Counted from the first letter of the stretch, positions 45,388 to 54,197 are shown. The stretch: 64,000 nt of DNA from Candidatus Gastranaerophilales bacterium (GCA_944323655.1 CALUTL010000001.1:248001-312000), one strand, 5' to 3'. The notes: a model not told the origin generated them from the letters alone. Numbers and translations: made by a program.

Positions 45388-45507
45388 ATGGAGTGGATAT
45401 CTCCAGCTGTAGCCGCAGCCGTAAAAGCCGGAACACTCGGAAAAAGACCATCTCCACGTGCTTTTTGGAGAGGAAATAATTTTTCTAAGTGTCCCCTCGT
45501 AAAGTAA
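45388..45507 (+). CDS. Small ORF, 39 residues, upstream of the Cys-motif protein
   Basis: ATG at 45388 follows GAGAGAGGAAA, a good binding site, and the frame runs 39 codons to TAA at 45505-45507. The product starts MEWISPAVAAAVKAGTLGK and ends basic with one Cys. It lies 43 bases before the next gene. It may be a true small protein or a leader peptide; coding support is limited to the ribosome binding site and the position after a promoter. Confidence 0.5.
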   Translation: MEWISPAVAAAVKAGTLGKRPSPRAFWRGNNFSKCPLVK

Positions 45508-45550
45508 GGAATTACAGAACAGAAGAAGTTCCAAACGAGAGGATTTTTTA

Positions 45551-46255
45551 ATGCAACTTGCAGCGATGCAAACAACAACACTAAAAGCCGGCACATGCCC
45601 GCACGGACTGCCGCTGGGAGCTTGCCCGATTTGTAACGGAATGGGCGGAGGCGGCGGTATGAGAAAAGCCGACTTTTCAGCAAAACCCGGTGAAATGAGC
45701 TGGAACGAGTGCGCCGCAATCGGGGCATTTTTAAAAGCACAGGCAAATGCAAGAGCGCAAAGACAGCAGGATGCACAGAATTATGCGCTTCAAATGCAAA
45801 ACTTCCAAAACACAATGGAAGCAGCAAGAGGAAGAATGGCAGAACTTGCAACCTTTTTCAAAGGAAACATGCCGGCAATTATCGCAAAACCTGCGGTATT
45901 TATACTTAACACGGTTATAGGCGGAACCTTAAATATTATAAAAAATATACCAACCGCAATAGCAAACACCTTCCAAGTCTTAGGACAAAAATTGGCGGAT
46001 ATTTCAGATAAATTAACGGCAATGATGGGTGAACTAAAAGCCGCCATAAACAAAAAAATTTCCGAAACCTTCAACGAACTTAAGAAAAAAGTAAAATCAC
46101 TGTTTGGAATATTCCAACCACTAGACGCCGACAACGACGAAAAACAAATTGATGAAACAAAAAAAACTTTTGAATTAAGAACCTTCATCCACGACTTATA
46201 TAAAAAACTGACCGAAAACGAAAAGGATTTAGAAGACAATGAACGTCAACAATAA
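45551..46255 (+). CDS. Protein with N-terminal Cys motif and central hydrophobic helix
   Basis: The 234-residue protein begins with a compact motif C-P-H-G-x5-C-P-I-C-x-G followed by five Gly (about residues 16-36), likely metal-binding. A helical region and a mildly hydrophobic segment follow (AIIAKPAVFILNTVIGGTLNII, about 109-130). A long amphipathic, Lys-rich helix runs to the end. No signal peptide. GAGAGGA precedes the ATG. It overlaps the next gene by 17 bases, so the two act together. The profile is like that of a membrane-active secreted protein, but no family is recognised. Confidence 0.65.
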   Translation: MQLAAMQTTTLKAGTCPHGLPLGACPICNGMGGGGGMRKADFSAKPGEMSWNECAAIGAFLKAQANARAQRQQDAQNYALQMQNFQNTMEAARGRMAELATFFKGNMPAIIAKPAVFILNTVIGGTLNIIKNIPTAIANTFQVLGQKLADISDKLTAMMGELKAAINKKISETFNELKKKVKSLFGIFQPLDADNDEKQIDETKKTFELRTFIHDLYKKLTENEKDLEDNERQQ

Positions 46256-47747
46256 CACATTTCACGATAATGAGACTCTTCGCCAGCAAAAGAACCTGAC
46301 CAGAGCGCAAAGAAGGACAAACTCCGATACCAAAGAAGGCGTCCTTGTCAATCAGTTTATAAAAGATACCGACACAAGTAAACCCCTGACGCTTAATGAA
46401 ACGATGGATACCCTTGTAATATCAAAGAACACCCAAATGCCGAACAAACTATACGAAAAAGATATTCAAGGCGAAAAAAGTCTTCTTCCGATAAGCGGGA
46501 TAGCCCTAGGCGTAATGGGAGTAATAGCTGGGATTACGGCATTTATACACCACAGTGCCAAAATTAACCTTAATATTGATTCCTTAAAACGAGTTCCTTC
46601 AACCCTAAGAAACGTAGCGATTAACGATGAACCTGTTCAAGCCTTATATAGAATTGTAGAATGCCCGAACTGGAAGACAATAACGGCAGGAACCGGAGTT
46701 TTTGCTCTGACCGCAATGGCATTTATGGGCAAAACCTTCTTTGACGGATTTCGTGACGTTTGGGTTAAAAAGCGAGAAGCAGACATCCAAAAAAATCTTC
46801 AGGAAAAGCTTATTGATATTGAAACTAAATCTTTTGCAGGCAAAATCCAAATAACTCGAAGTATGCTATCTCAAAAAGCAATAGAGCTTGGCAAATACCT
46901 AAAATACGAACCTCAAAAACGCAAAACTCCCGATGAAACCTTTAAAGCCATTATGTTCAAAGGCAAAGAAGAGGAAGATTCAAAAACTTCTTCAAATAAT
47001 AAACATGATAATAATATTAATTATATATTAATGGGACTTGCGACATTTGCCGGAATAGTCGGACTTGGGTTTATATCACTCAAAAACCTTACAAAAAGCA
47101 AAGGAAACATCAACGATTTTATAACTCAAACAGGGGCGGAAATTAAAAAAGTAGTATTAAATTCTACAAAAGACAACGAAAAACAGACAATGGCGGACTT
47201 AAAGAACCTGTTTAAGTCGATAGAACCCTCAGAACAGCAGATAAGAGAATATCTTAAAGACCTCAAACTTGAAAACAAAGAGGACTTTATTCAATCCGTT
47301 TTAAAAGATTTAAAGCGCTCTACGGTAGATGCAAACCCAAGCTGCGGAGGCGGTTCAACCCCGAAAGTCACGTTCTATTCCCACGTGGATGATTTCAGAG
47401 CATTCTTTTATAATTACCTGCTTGATACGGATAACAAGCAATTTAAAGCCCTTTTCTTCGGGACAACGGGGCTTGCTGCTGTCGGATACGGCGGAAAACT
47501 TGTCGGAGAAGCGATAAAAGATGTTCAAGTTAAAAAACTTAACGCAGAAACCGAAGTTAATTTGCAGCAACGTCTGGTTTCGACAGAATTAAGAAACTTC
47601 AAATCCAAAAAAGACGCTGCGATTCAGCCTTTAATGGACGAATTTTACAAACAGGCAAAAGCAGGCAAGCCCAAAGAAGAACTGAAAACAATGGCAGAAA
47701 ACATTCTTCTTGAAATCAAAAACGGCCCGCCGTTTGTATATTCATAG
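46239..47747 (+). CDS. Two-fold repeated membrane protein, unknown function
   Basis: The 502-residue protein has four hydrophobic segments at about residues 85-108, 148-166, 264-284 and 405-424. It is internally duplicated. After the second and fourth segments the phrases DVWVKKREADIQKNLQEKL and DVQVKKLNAETEVNLQQRL recur in the same position, about 255 residues apart. Residues 1-80 are polar. No signal peptide. The overlap with the 45551 gene implies joint translation. It could be a membrane-integrated translocator or scaffold; no family recognised. Confidence 0.65.
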   Translation: MNVNNNTFHDNETLRQQKNLTRAQRRTNSDTKEGVLVNQFIKDTDTSKPLTLNETMDTLVISKNTQMPNKLYEKDIQGEKSLLPISGIALGVMGVIAGITAFIHHSAKINLNIDSLKRVPSTLRNVAINDEPVQALYRIVECPNWKTITAGTGVFALTAMAFMGKTFFDGFRDVWVKKREADIQKNLQEKLIDIETKSFAGKIQITRSMLSQKAIELGKYLKYEPQKRKTPDETFKAIMFKGKEEEDSKTSSNNKHDNNINYILMGLATFAGIVGLGFISLKNLTKSKGNINDFITQTGAEIKKVVLNSTKDNEKQTMADLKNLFKSIEPSEQQIREYLKDLKLENKEDFIQSVLKDLKRSTVDANPSCGGGSTPKVTFYSHVDDFRAFFYNYLLDTDNKQFKALFFGTTGLAAVGYGGKLVGEAIKDVQVKKLNAETEVNLQQRLVSTELRNFKSKKDAAIQPLMDEFYKQAKAGKPKEELKTMAENILLEIKNGPPFVYS

Positions 47748-47777
47748 TATAAATTCACCTTAAAAAGGATCTTAAAA

Positions 47778-48284
47778 ATGCTTCAACCGATACAACCATA
47801 TATATATAATAATATGTATCCTCAAAATTACGGTTATTCTGTTCCGCCGCAAATGCAGCCTCCGCAAACAATTCAAATGCCATCGGGGAACAGAAACCAC
47901 ATTCTTGTAGATCCGGTAAAAGTGGATACTTTTGTAAAACAAAAAGAAAATGCTCTTCCATATATATATAATGTACTGTCAACATCAAATGATGAAGCTG
48001 AAATTACAGAAACATTATATATAACAGACCGCCTCATAGAAGCCGGAACCAAGGGTATAGATAAAATGTATCCGGTATTATCGCGCTTCAACGGCACAAA
48101 TTCACCGAACATACAAACATTTTTAGCGGGAATTTACAGAAAAATACAAGTTCCAGATGCCTTCGGCCCGCTTGTAGCCATGTTAATCAGGAATTCTATC
48201 ACCCCGCCGCAATCAAATTTCGATCCTAATGAAGAAATCGGAGGGGCAATACTGGCGTACCTTTCAGACAGATTTAAAACCTAG
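47778..48284 (+). CDS. Hypothetical helical protein with Pro/Gln/Tyr-rich N-terminus
   Basis: The 168-residue protein has a low-complexity N-terminus of Tyr, Asn, Pro and Gln (about residues 1-37). A helical domain follows (about 45-168) with FVKQKENALPYIYNVLSTSNDEAEITETLYITDRLIEAG, resembling HEAT-like helical repeats. AAAAGGATC precedes the ATG. It lies 30 bases after the membrane-protein gene on the same strand. Function unknown. Confidence 0.6.
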   Translation: MLQPIQPYIYNNMYPQNYGYSVPPQMQPPQTIQMPSGNRNHILVDPVKVDTFVKQKENALPYIYNVLSTSNDEAEITETLYITDRLIEAGTKGIDKMYPVLSRFNGTNSPNIQTFLAGIYRKIQVPDAFGPLVAMLIRNSITPPQSNFDPNEEIGGAILAYLSDRFKT

Positions 48285-48404
48285 CTTGAATTTCAATTGT
48301 TACAATTTCTTAACATGATTAAAACAAAAATTAAAGTTTAAAACTCATGATGTCGTAAACATGCATGTAAGTACACAAGAAAAGACGAAAGGAAACAGAC
48401 AGTC

Positions 48405-49406
48405 ATGGGAATGGCAGCGTCACAAGCTAGATTTTTAGGTTTGACAGCTCGTAAGACCAATGTAGAGTACGAAGGTCAACAGATTAACCAACAGCGTACC
48501 TCATTGTCTAACCAATCTGCAAACTACTATAATGATCTGTTAGGTATGACTGTACCGGTTCCTCCGTCAGTTGATGATTACACCAAAACAGTTTACACAT
48601 TTGAAGATGGTTCTCTAACAAACGAAATAACATCAATGATAGCGCAAACCGACGGAACATACACAGTAAGCTATCTTTCAAAATGGCAAGATGATTATGT
48701 GCCGGTAGCCGCAGCAACAAGCGTAATCAATGTTCAAGGTACAGATTACTTTGTAGGCGCAGAACAGTTGAGAGTTCTTGGCGATGCAGATCCGAGCATA
48801 ACAGATCCTGATCAAAAAGCTGCAAGACAAAAAGAAGAAGAAGCTTGGAAAGTCCAACTTACTGAAAAATACGGTACAAACGAATGGTACATAAGATATG
48901 TAACCAACACAACTACCGGACAAGAAATTCCTTACTTCTACAAAAAAGCTGATATCGACAATAACAAAGACAAAACCGATGATAACGGCAACATTTTATC
49001 AAACATCAACTGCTACACAATCGGCAGCGACACAAAAGTCAGAGAAGTAAAAGCCGTAGAAGATTGTAAAGTAGAAAGAGATGCATCTGGAAGATTTATG
49101 TCAATCTCAATTCCGAACGATGACGGCACAAACACCTATTCAACTTATGCCTTAACAACATCAACAGTAACAGATCAAGATGCATACAACGATGCTATGA
49201 ATGAATACGAACACGAAAAATACCTTTATGATCAAGCAATCGACCAAATCAACGCAAAAATCGAAATCATTCAGGCACAAGATAAAAACCTTGAATTAAG
49301 ATTGAAACAATTAGACACAGAACAAAGTGCAATCCAAACCGAAATGGATGCTGTAGAAAAAGTTATCGAAAAGAATACTGAATCAACATTCAAAACATTC
49401 GGTTAA
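48405..49406 (+). CDS. Helical-end protein of the MGMAASQAR family (paralogue of 18679)
   Basis: The 333-residue protein begins MGMAASQARFLGLTARK and ends IEKNTESTFKTFG. Its first 45 and last 70 residues are almost the same as those of the 522-residue protein at 18679-20247, whereas the middle is shorter and unrelated. The last 60 residues form a long coiled coil (AQDKNLELRLKQLDTEQSA). No signal peptide. The binding site AAAGGAAAC lies about 10 bases upstream. A terminator follows at 49555. Likely an exported structural protein, by analogy with axial proteins. Confidence 0.75.
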   Translation: MGMAASQARFLGLTARKTNVEYEGQQINQQRTSLSNQSANYYNDLLGMTVPVPPSVDDYTKTVYTFEDGSLTNEITSMIAQTDGTYTVSYLSKWQDDYVPVAAATSVINVQGTDYFVGAEQLRVLGDADPSITDPDQKAARQKEEEAWKVQLTEKYGTNEWYIRYVTNTTTGQEIPYFYKKADIDNNKDKTDDNGNILSNINCYTIGSDTKVREVKAVEDCKVERDASGRFMSISIPNDDGTNTYSTYALTTSTVTDQDAYNDAMNEYEHEKYLYDQAIDQINAKIEIIQAQDKNLELRLKQLDTEQSAIQTEMDAVEKVIEKNTESTFKTFG

Positions 49407-49554
49407 TAAGTAAGGCGGCAGATTTAATTTCTGCCCACAAAAACCTCAAAAACAAATTCGTTTCGCAACGGATTTTATAATAACGACAAGGAAAAAAGTC
49501 AAATGAAGAAAAAAGTTTTTAAACATTTCCTTTCCCTTTTTCCTATTAATTTTC

Positions 49555-49579
49555 AACGGCAGCAACGCCGTTTTTTTTT
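49555..49579 (+). terminator. Rho-independent terminator
   Basis: AACGGC (49555-49560) pairs with GCCGTT (49567-49572) around AGCAAC and nine T follow from 49571. It ends the 45388-49406 transcription unit. Confidence 0.8.
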
Positions 49580-49635
49580 GTTTATTCGGGAAAGATTACG
49601 ATAGAACTTCATAAAAGCATAAATTAAATTCATGA

Positions 49636-49641
49636 TATAAT
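49636..49641 (+). promoter_or_regulatory. TATAAT -10 element close to the start codon of the polyprenyl synthase
   Basis: A perfect TATAAT lies six bases before the ATG at 49648. No clear -35 or ribosome binding site is seen, so the mRNA may begin at or near the start codon. Confidence 0.45.
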
Positions 49642-49647
49642 AGAAAC

Positions 49648-50526
49648 ATGGATTTTGAAGAACAGTATCAAAAAATCGCAAATTATGTAAGCGAGGATCT
49701 TTCAAAGGTAGAAGGGGAATTAAAATCAGAAATCGGGATTTTTCCGGAAGTAAATCCTTATTTAGAGAGGTTTTTGACAGGGAAATCAAAGAGGATAAGG
49801 CCGACAAGTGCTTTTTTATACCTTCGAGCAAACGGTCTTGAACCCAATAACAATCACTACATTCTGCAAAGTGCCATTGAAATAATCCATAATGCATCGC
49901 TTCTTCACGATGATGTAATTGATGAATGCGAAACACGACGGGGGAACATTACCCTGAATAAAGAATTTAACAATAAAACCGCAGTTTTATGCGGGGATTA
50001 TCTTTTGGCATCTGCCCTTGATAAGCTTAACCGATTAAATAACTCTAAAATAACCGCCCTATGCGCAGACACAATGCGTGAAATGTGTAAAGGCGAAATT
50101 TTTCAAGATTTTATGAAAGGCCAAATTCCGACATTAGAAGAATATTTAACGAAAACAAAACAAAAAACCGCAGGACTTTTCAGAACAGCGATAGAAGGCG
50201 CAATGATACTCAACGGAGAAAAAGACACAACGCAGGCCTCTGAATTTGCAATAAACTTCGGTATAGCATTTCAGATAAGAGATGACCTTATAAACATCTT
50301 AAAAACCGACACCTTGAAACCTTCAAACAACGACATAAAATGCGGGATATATAATGCCCCGGTAATTTATGCCGGAAACACTTCCGACCTGGAGCAGGGT
50401 ATTGAAAAAACGAAAACTTTGTTAAATAATTATATAGTTAAATCACAAAGGATTTTAGACACCTTTGAGGATAATCCGTATAAAACAGCACTTAGAGAGC
50501 TTTTAGGGATATTAGGCAATGCATAA
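49648..50526 (+). CDS. Polyprenyl diphosphate synthase
   Basis: The 292-residue protein is a trans-prenyltransferase of the octaprenyl/solanesyl type. The first Asp-rich motif is DDVID (residues 88-92) in HNASLLHDDVIDE. The second site is DDLIN (212-216) instead of the usual DDxxD. It also has GKSKRIRP and KTAGLFRTAI. It elongates allylic diphosphates with isopentenyl diphosphate for quinone or other isoprenoids. Chain length cannot be read. There is no ribosome binding site before the ATG (see the -10 at 49636). It overlaps lepB by eight bases. Confidence 0.9.
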   Translation: MDFEEQYQKIANYVSEDLSKVEGELKSEIGIFPEVNPYLERFLTGKSKRIRPTSAFLYLRANGLEPNNNHYILQSAIEIIHNASLLHDDVIDECETRRGNITLNKEFNNKTAVLCGDYLLASALDKLNRLNNSKITALCADTMREMCKGEIFQDFMKGQIPTLEEYLTKTKQKTAGLFRTAIEGAMILNGEKDTTQASEFAINFGIAFQIRDDLINILKTDTLKPSNNDIKCGIYNAPVIYAGNTSDLEQGIEKTKTLLNNYIVKSQRILDTFEDNPYKTALRELLGILGNA

Positions 50527-51187
50527 AATAAAAGAGCTTTATAATCTTATAAAAACGAAATACGAATCAATGAACCCTATTACAAGAGAGATAATCGAAA
50601 CGATAGTATTTGTCTTAGTAATGGTAATAATCATAAGATATTTTGTGGGAGAAATCCGCTGGATACCATCAGCCTCAATGCATCCTACACTTTTAGAAGG
50701 CGACAGAATAGTTGTCGAAAGGTTTTCGAGATTTTACAGAACCCCGAAACGCGGTGATATAATGGTATTTTACCCGCCGTTTGAAAGATTAAAAAACACA
50801 CCTGTAAAAGTATTTTCAAGATTAACGGGCTTTTTCTGTAAAGATGTAGCCTACATTAAACGAGTGATAGGACTTCCCGGAGAGAAGGTTGAAATAAAAG
50901 CCGATAAAGATGGTAAATATGCGGTTTACATAAACGGAGAATTTCTTAACGAACCATACGTAAACAGTCCATACGACTACCCTCAATGCTCAGAAGCAAT
51001 TGAATGTAAATTTGATATTCCGGAAGGCTACTACCTGATGCTCGGAGATAACAGAGGGAACTCTCAAGACGGAAGATACTGGGGACTTTTACCTAAAGAC
51101 AGGTTTATAGGTCGTGCCGTAACTGTATTTTGGCCGATAAAACGCATAAAACGGCTTTGGAATAACCCATACGAAATTAAAGAATAA
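50519..51187 (+). CDS. lepB: Signal peptidase I
   Basis: The 222-residue protein has an N-terminal membrane helix (about 26-43). The catalytic Ser53 is in IPSASMHPTLLEGD and Lys114 is in YIKRVIGLPGEKVEI. The C-terminal boxes GDNRGNSQDGRYWG and GRAVTVFWP are also present. It removes signal peptides from exported proteins on the outer face of the inner membrane. It overlaps the polyprenyl synthase gene by eight bases. Confidence 0.96.
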   Translation: MHKIKELYNLIKTKYESMNPITREIIETIVFVLVMVIIIRYFVGEIRWIPSASMHPTLLEGDRIVVERFSRFYRTPKRGDIMVFYPPFERLKNTPVKVFSRLTGFFCKDVAYIKRVIGLPGEKVEIKADKDGKYAVYINGEFLNEPYVNSPYDYPQCSEAIECKFDIPEGYYLMLGDNRGNSQDGRYWGLLPKDRFIGRAVTVFWPIKRIKRLWNNPYEIKE

Positions 51188-51223
51188 ATTTTGCAGCGGG
51201 ATTTAAGTACAAAAACCAGAAAA

Positions 51224-51592
51224 TTACGGCAAGAAATGATAGATTTTCATATAATCCGCCATAAGCTGTGAACTTGTAGCATTAGCAACATTAGCCTTAA
51301 CAGTTTGTTCGCTGTCGGTTTCGGAGACTTCTTTAACCTGCTGAGATTCTTTTCTGCGTTCTTGTGCGGCCTGCTCAACCTGAGCTTCACGAATATAATC
51401 CTCGACAGATTGCTGAACCTGTTCGATTTTAGCTTTATCGCCCGCATAAGAACCGGTAGATTCAACACCGAGTTCTTCCAACTGCTGCATAATCTGATAC
51501 CATTCATTGTAATTAGGCACAGTTGTATTTTGTGCTGCCGCAGCAGCTCTGACTTCTTCCAAATCTTCAATACTGTTAATTTTGTCGGGCAT
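51224..51592 (-). CDS. Small Gln/Glu-rich helical protein
   Basis: The 122-residue protein is acidic, rich in Gln, Glu, Ala and Val, and probably all helix. It has two coiled-coil-like parts (about 12-65 and 65-95) and the end NATSSQLMADYMKIYHFLP. GGAGAG lies before the ATG. No signal peptide. It is the only minus-strand gene between lepB and infA. Size and composition resemble the other small helical proteins of this window (17007), but the end motifs do not match. Confidence 0.6.
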   Translation of the reverse strand: MPDKINSIEDLEEVRAAAAAQNTTVPNYNEWYQIMQQLEELGVESTGSYAGDKAKIEQVQQSVEDYIREAQVEQAAQERRKESQQVKEVSETDSEQTVKANVANATSSQLMADYMKIYHFLP

Positions 51593-52012
51593 AACACTCT
51601 CCTTTGAACGTTAAGAAACGATTTATACACCTCTTAACTATATAAAGTAAAATATTCCCGCCAGATTTCATCAAAAAACATTTTCGTAACAAAAGTTAAT
51701 ATTATATTTAAATTTAATAATTCGGCATAAAAATCGGACCTGCAAATCAATTTTTTATTTAAAAATACACACATTAAAATTATTAAGAAAAATTTACAAA
51801 ACACACCAAAAGTTGCCCAAAACAAGAATTTCAAACTCAACGGCAACGCTTGATTGTGTGCGATAATTATAAAAACAATCAAATAAAACGATACAATTTT
51901 TGTTAAAAAACGTTATGAAAACACTTGCATTGAAATATTTTCCAAGTAATATATACATGTTCCCTTATAAGGGGACAATTGTGCACATACAAATAGCCGA
52001 ATAGAGGAAACA
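51593..52012. other. Intergenic region before the ribosomal operon
   Basis: No gene is supported here. The left part is very AT-rich. The right end holds an imperfect palindrome (GTTCCC-TTATAA-GGGGAC, 51959-51976) shortly before infA, likely in the leader or promoter region. A 64-codon-plus minus frame lacks a binding site. Confidence 0.5.
51959..51976. promoter_or_regulatory. Palindrome upstream of infA
   Basis: GTTCCC and GGGGAC flank TTATAA symmetrically with one mismatch (a G-T pair in RNA). TATATA-like sequence lies just before. It may be an operator or leader hairpin for the ribosomal operon. Confidence 0.4.
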
Positions 52013-52228
52013 ATGTCAAAAGACGTCATAGAAATCGAAGGTACCATAATAGAATCAATGCCGAATGCGATGTTTCGGGTGAAATTAGAAAATGATCACG
52101 AAATATTAGCGCACATTTCGGGTAAAATCAGAAAGAATTTCATAAGGATTTTACCGGGCGACAAGGTAAAAGTAGAGATGACACCGTACGATTTAACCAG
52201 AGGACGTATAACATTCCGTCTAAAGTAG
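52013..52228 (+). CDS. infA: Translation initiation factor IF-1
   Basis: The 71-residue protein is standard IF-1, a single OB-fold that blocks the A site of the 30S subunit during initiation. Phrases [39 protein letters not shown] and [10 protein letters not shown] are diagnostic. GAGGAAACA precedes the ATG. First gene of the ribosomal run. Confidence 0.97.
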   Translation: MSKDVIEIEGTIIESMPNAMFRVKLENDHEILAHISGKIRKNFIRILPGDKVKVEMTPYDLTRGRITFRLK

Positions 52229-52285
52229 CACAAAAGCAATTTAGAATATAAATAAAGATACAAAACCATATAAAGGAACGAAAAA

Positions 52286-52399
52286 ATGAAAGTAAGATCA
52301 TCAGTAAAACCAATGTGTGACAAATGCAAATGCATAAAAAGAAAAGGCCGCATAGCGATCATATGCGAAAACCCTAAGCACAAACAAAGACAGGGTTAG
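52286..52399 (+). CDS. rpmJ: 50S ribosomal protein L36
   Basis: This 37-residue frame, ATG at 52286 and TAG at 52397-52399, starts [20 protein letters not shown] and ends HKQRQG. Zinc ligands are Cys11, Cys14, Cys27 and His32, the zinc-binding form. AAAGGAACG precedes the ATG. Its place between infA and rpsM is the usual one. Confidence 0.97.
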   Translation: MKVRSSVKPMCDKCKCIKRKGRIAIICENPKHKQRQG

Positions 52400-52541
52400 T
52401 TTATATTTGAAATGCATTAACAAGCATAAATGACACACAAAAAAGAAGCCGAACTCACGGGCAAAAGCGGTGGGTGGTGAGGAAGTATTTAAGCCTCATA
52501 CACAAAAAAATCTAACAACAAGAAAAGGAGAAAACAGAAAA

Positions 52542-52907
52542 ATGGCAAGATTAGCTGGGGTTGATTTACCCCGTAACAAACGAATGATAATAGCACTAAC
52601 CTATATTTACGGAATAGGACCGACAAGAAGCGCAAAGATACTTGCAGCAACAGGCATATCACCTGATTTAAGAACAGATGATTTGACAGAAGAAGATATC
52701 AAGAACTTACGTAACGAACTAGCGAACTACCACATAGAAGGCGACTTAAGACGTGAAGTAACAATGCACATCAAACGTCTTCAAGAGATTGGTTCATACA
52801 GAGGTTTAAGACACAAAAGAAAACTTCCTGTAAGAGGCCAGAGAACAAAAACGAACGCAAGAACACGCCGCGGCAAAAAGAACGGTGCAGTAGCTAAAAA
52901 GAAATAA
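52542..52907 (+). CDS. rpsM: 30S ribosomal protein S13
   Basis: The 121-residue protein begins [15 protein letters not shown] and contains [16 protein letters not shown]. The basic end [23 protein letters not shown] touches tRNA and 16S rRNA. AAAAGGAG lies before the ATG at 52542; an upstream in-frame ATG at 52470 would add 24 atypical residues and is rejected. Confidence 0.97.
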   Translation: MARLAGVDLPRNKRMIIALTYIYGIGPTRSAKILAATGISPDLRTDDLTEEDIKNLRNELANYHIEGDLRREVTMHIKRLQEIGSYRGLRHKRKLPVRGQRTKTNARTRRGKKNGAVAKKK

Positions 52908-52938
52908 TTAAAAAGTAACAAAGATAAAGGATAAAGAA

Positions 52939-53325
52939 ATGGCAAGACCAGTAAAAACAAAGAAAAAAGAAAAGAAAAACGTATTGCAGGGTGTTGTACA
53001 TATACAATCAACCTTTAACAATACAATAGTAACTTCAACCGACACACAAGGTAATGCTATAGCATGGGCAACAGCCGGAGCAACAGGCTTCAAAGGCGCA
53101 AGAAAAGGAACTCCGTTTGCCGCACAATCAGCAGCAGAACTTGTTGCGAAGAAATCAATTGACCAAGGTATGAAAAAAGTTGAAGTACATATCAAAGGGC
53201 CTGGCTCAGGCAGAGAAACAGCAATCAGAGCGATACAAGCAGCAGGACTTGAAATTACGTTAATCAAAGACGTAACACCGATTCCTCACAACGGCTGCCG
53301 TCCGCCTAAAAAACGCCGCGTATAG
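52939..53325 (+). CDS. rpsK: 30S ribosomal protein S11
   Basis: The 128-residue protein has the S11 signatures [28 protein letters not shown] and [26 protein letters not shown] (ending). It lies in the platform of the 30S subunit. AAAGGATAAAGAA precedes the ATG. Follows rpsM closely. Confidence 0.98.
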   Translation: MARPVKTKKKEKKNVLQGVVHIQSTFNNTIVTSTDTQGNAIAWATAGATGFKGARKGTPFAAQSAAELVAKKSIDQGMKKVEVHIKGPGSGRETAIRAIQAAGLEITLIKDVTPIPHNGCRPPKKRRV

Positions 53326-53380
53326 TATCAGAAACAATTAATCCAAAGATACTGCGGTAATAAAACACAGTTACAAATAA

Positions 53381-53426
53381 GCGGGGGCTTGCGTTAAGCC
53401 AAAATCGCAAACCATAGATGCCCCGC
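53381..53426 (+). promoter_or_regulatory. Leader hairpin upstream of rpsD
   Basis: GCGGGG (53381-53386) can pair with CCCCGC (53421-53426), with a second stem TTGCG (53389-53393) and CGCAA (53406-53410) inside. The loop-rich structure ends 26 bases before the rpsD start. S4 is a known autogenous translational regulator in other bacteria, so a control element is possible. No T-run follows. Confidence 0.5.
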
Positions 53427-53451
53427 AACAAATAAAAGGAGAAAATTAAAA

Positions 53452-54054
53452 ATGGCAAGATATTCAGGACCAACGAATAAATTATTCAGAAATAAGAAAG
53501 TAAAAGACATATCAAACAGAAAATTGACATCATCAATGCGCCAAACAGCTTCAGGCCAGCACGGTGCAGTAAGAAAGAAATTATCTGAATATGCAGTACA
53601 CCTTGCAGAAAAACAAAAAATCAGATTTACATACATCGTAAGCGAAAAACAATTTGCAAGATACTATAGCGAAGCAGCAAGAAGAAAAGGCGTAACCGGC
53701 ACAATTCTTCTACAGCTTTTGGAATCAAGACTTGACAACGTATTATACAGAGCAGGTCTTGGCATAACCCGTAAACAAACAAGACAAATCGTAAATCACG
53801 GACACGTACTTGTAAACGGAAAGAAAGTAGATATTCCGTCATACCAAGTAAAAGCAGGCGACGTAATCACAATCAAATCAAGAAGTGAAGCCTTCTTAAA
53901 ATCAGTAACTGAAATGATAGATATGGCATGCGCACCGGCTTGGATGACAATAGACAAAGCAGCATTGAAAATCACATTCGACAGAATTCCCGAAAGAGAA
54001 GAATTAGATCCAGAAATCAAAGAACAACTGGTAATTGAGTACTATTCTAAGTAG
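53452..54054 (+). CDS. rpsD: 30S ribosomal protein S4
   Basis: The 200-residue protein has the N-terminal S4 domain and the S4 RNA-binding module (LLESRLDNVLYRAGLGITRKQTRQIVNHGHVLVNGKKVDI, about 85-125). It is an early 30S assembly protein. AAAAGGAG lies before the ATG. Location between rpsK and rpoA is like the alpha operon of other bacteria. Confidence 0.97.
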   Translation: MARYSGPTNKLFRNKKVKDISNRKLTSSMRQTASGQHGAVRKKLSEYAVHLAEKQKIRFTYIVSEKQFARYYSEAARRKGVTGTILLQLLESRLDNVLYRAGLGITRKQTRQIVNHGHVLVNGKKVDIPSYQVKAGDVITIKSRSEAFLKSVTEMIDMACAPAWMTIDKAALKITFDRIPEREELDPEIKEQLVIEYYSK

Positions 54055-54197
54055 CCGGATTTTGTAGAGCACGCAAGGCCTCACCAAGTGAGCCAAAGCG
54101 TAAAACAATAATCTGGGAGCTTTAAAAAGCTCTGACGATTTAGTAAATCAAACGGAGAAATCCACAATAGTTAATTAAAAAACTAGGAGATTAAAAC

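Noticed and set aside
45366..45851. 161-codon minus-strand frame opposite the 45388 and 45551 genes
   Set aside because: No binding site; low-complexity Leu/Arg-rich product; the plus-strand genes have good starts.
49425..49440. GGCAGA/TCTGCC hairpin after the 48405 gene
   Set aside because: No T-run follows; the clear terminator is at 49555.
51634..51882. 82-codon minus-strand frame before infA
   Set aside because: No binding site, hydrophobic by chance of T-rich sequence, and it lies in a very AT-rich gap.
52470..52541. N-terminal extension of rpsM
   Set aside because: The extension does not look like S13; AAAAGGAG supports the ATG at 52542.
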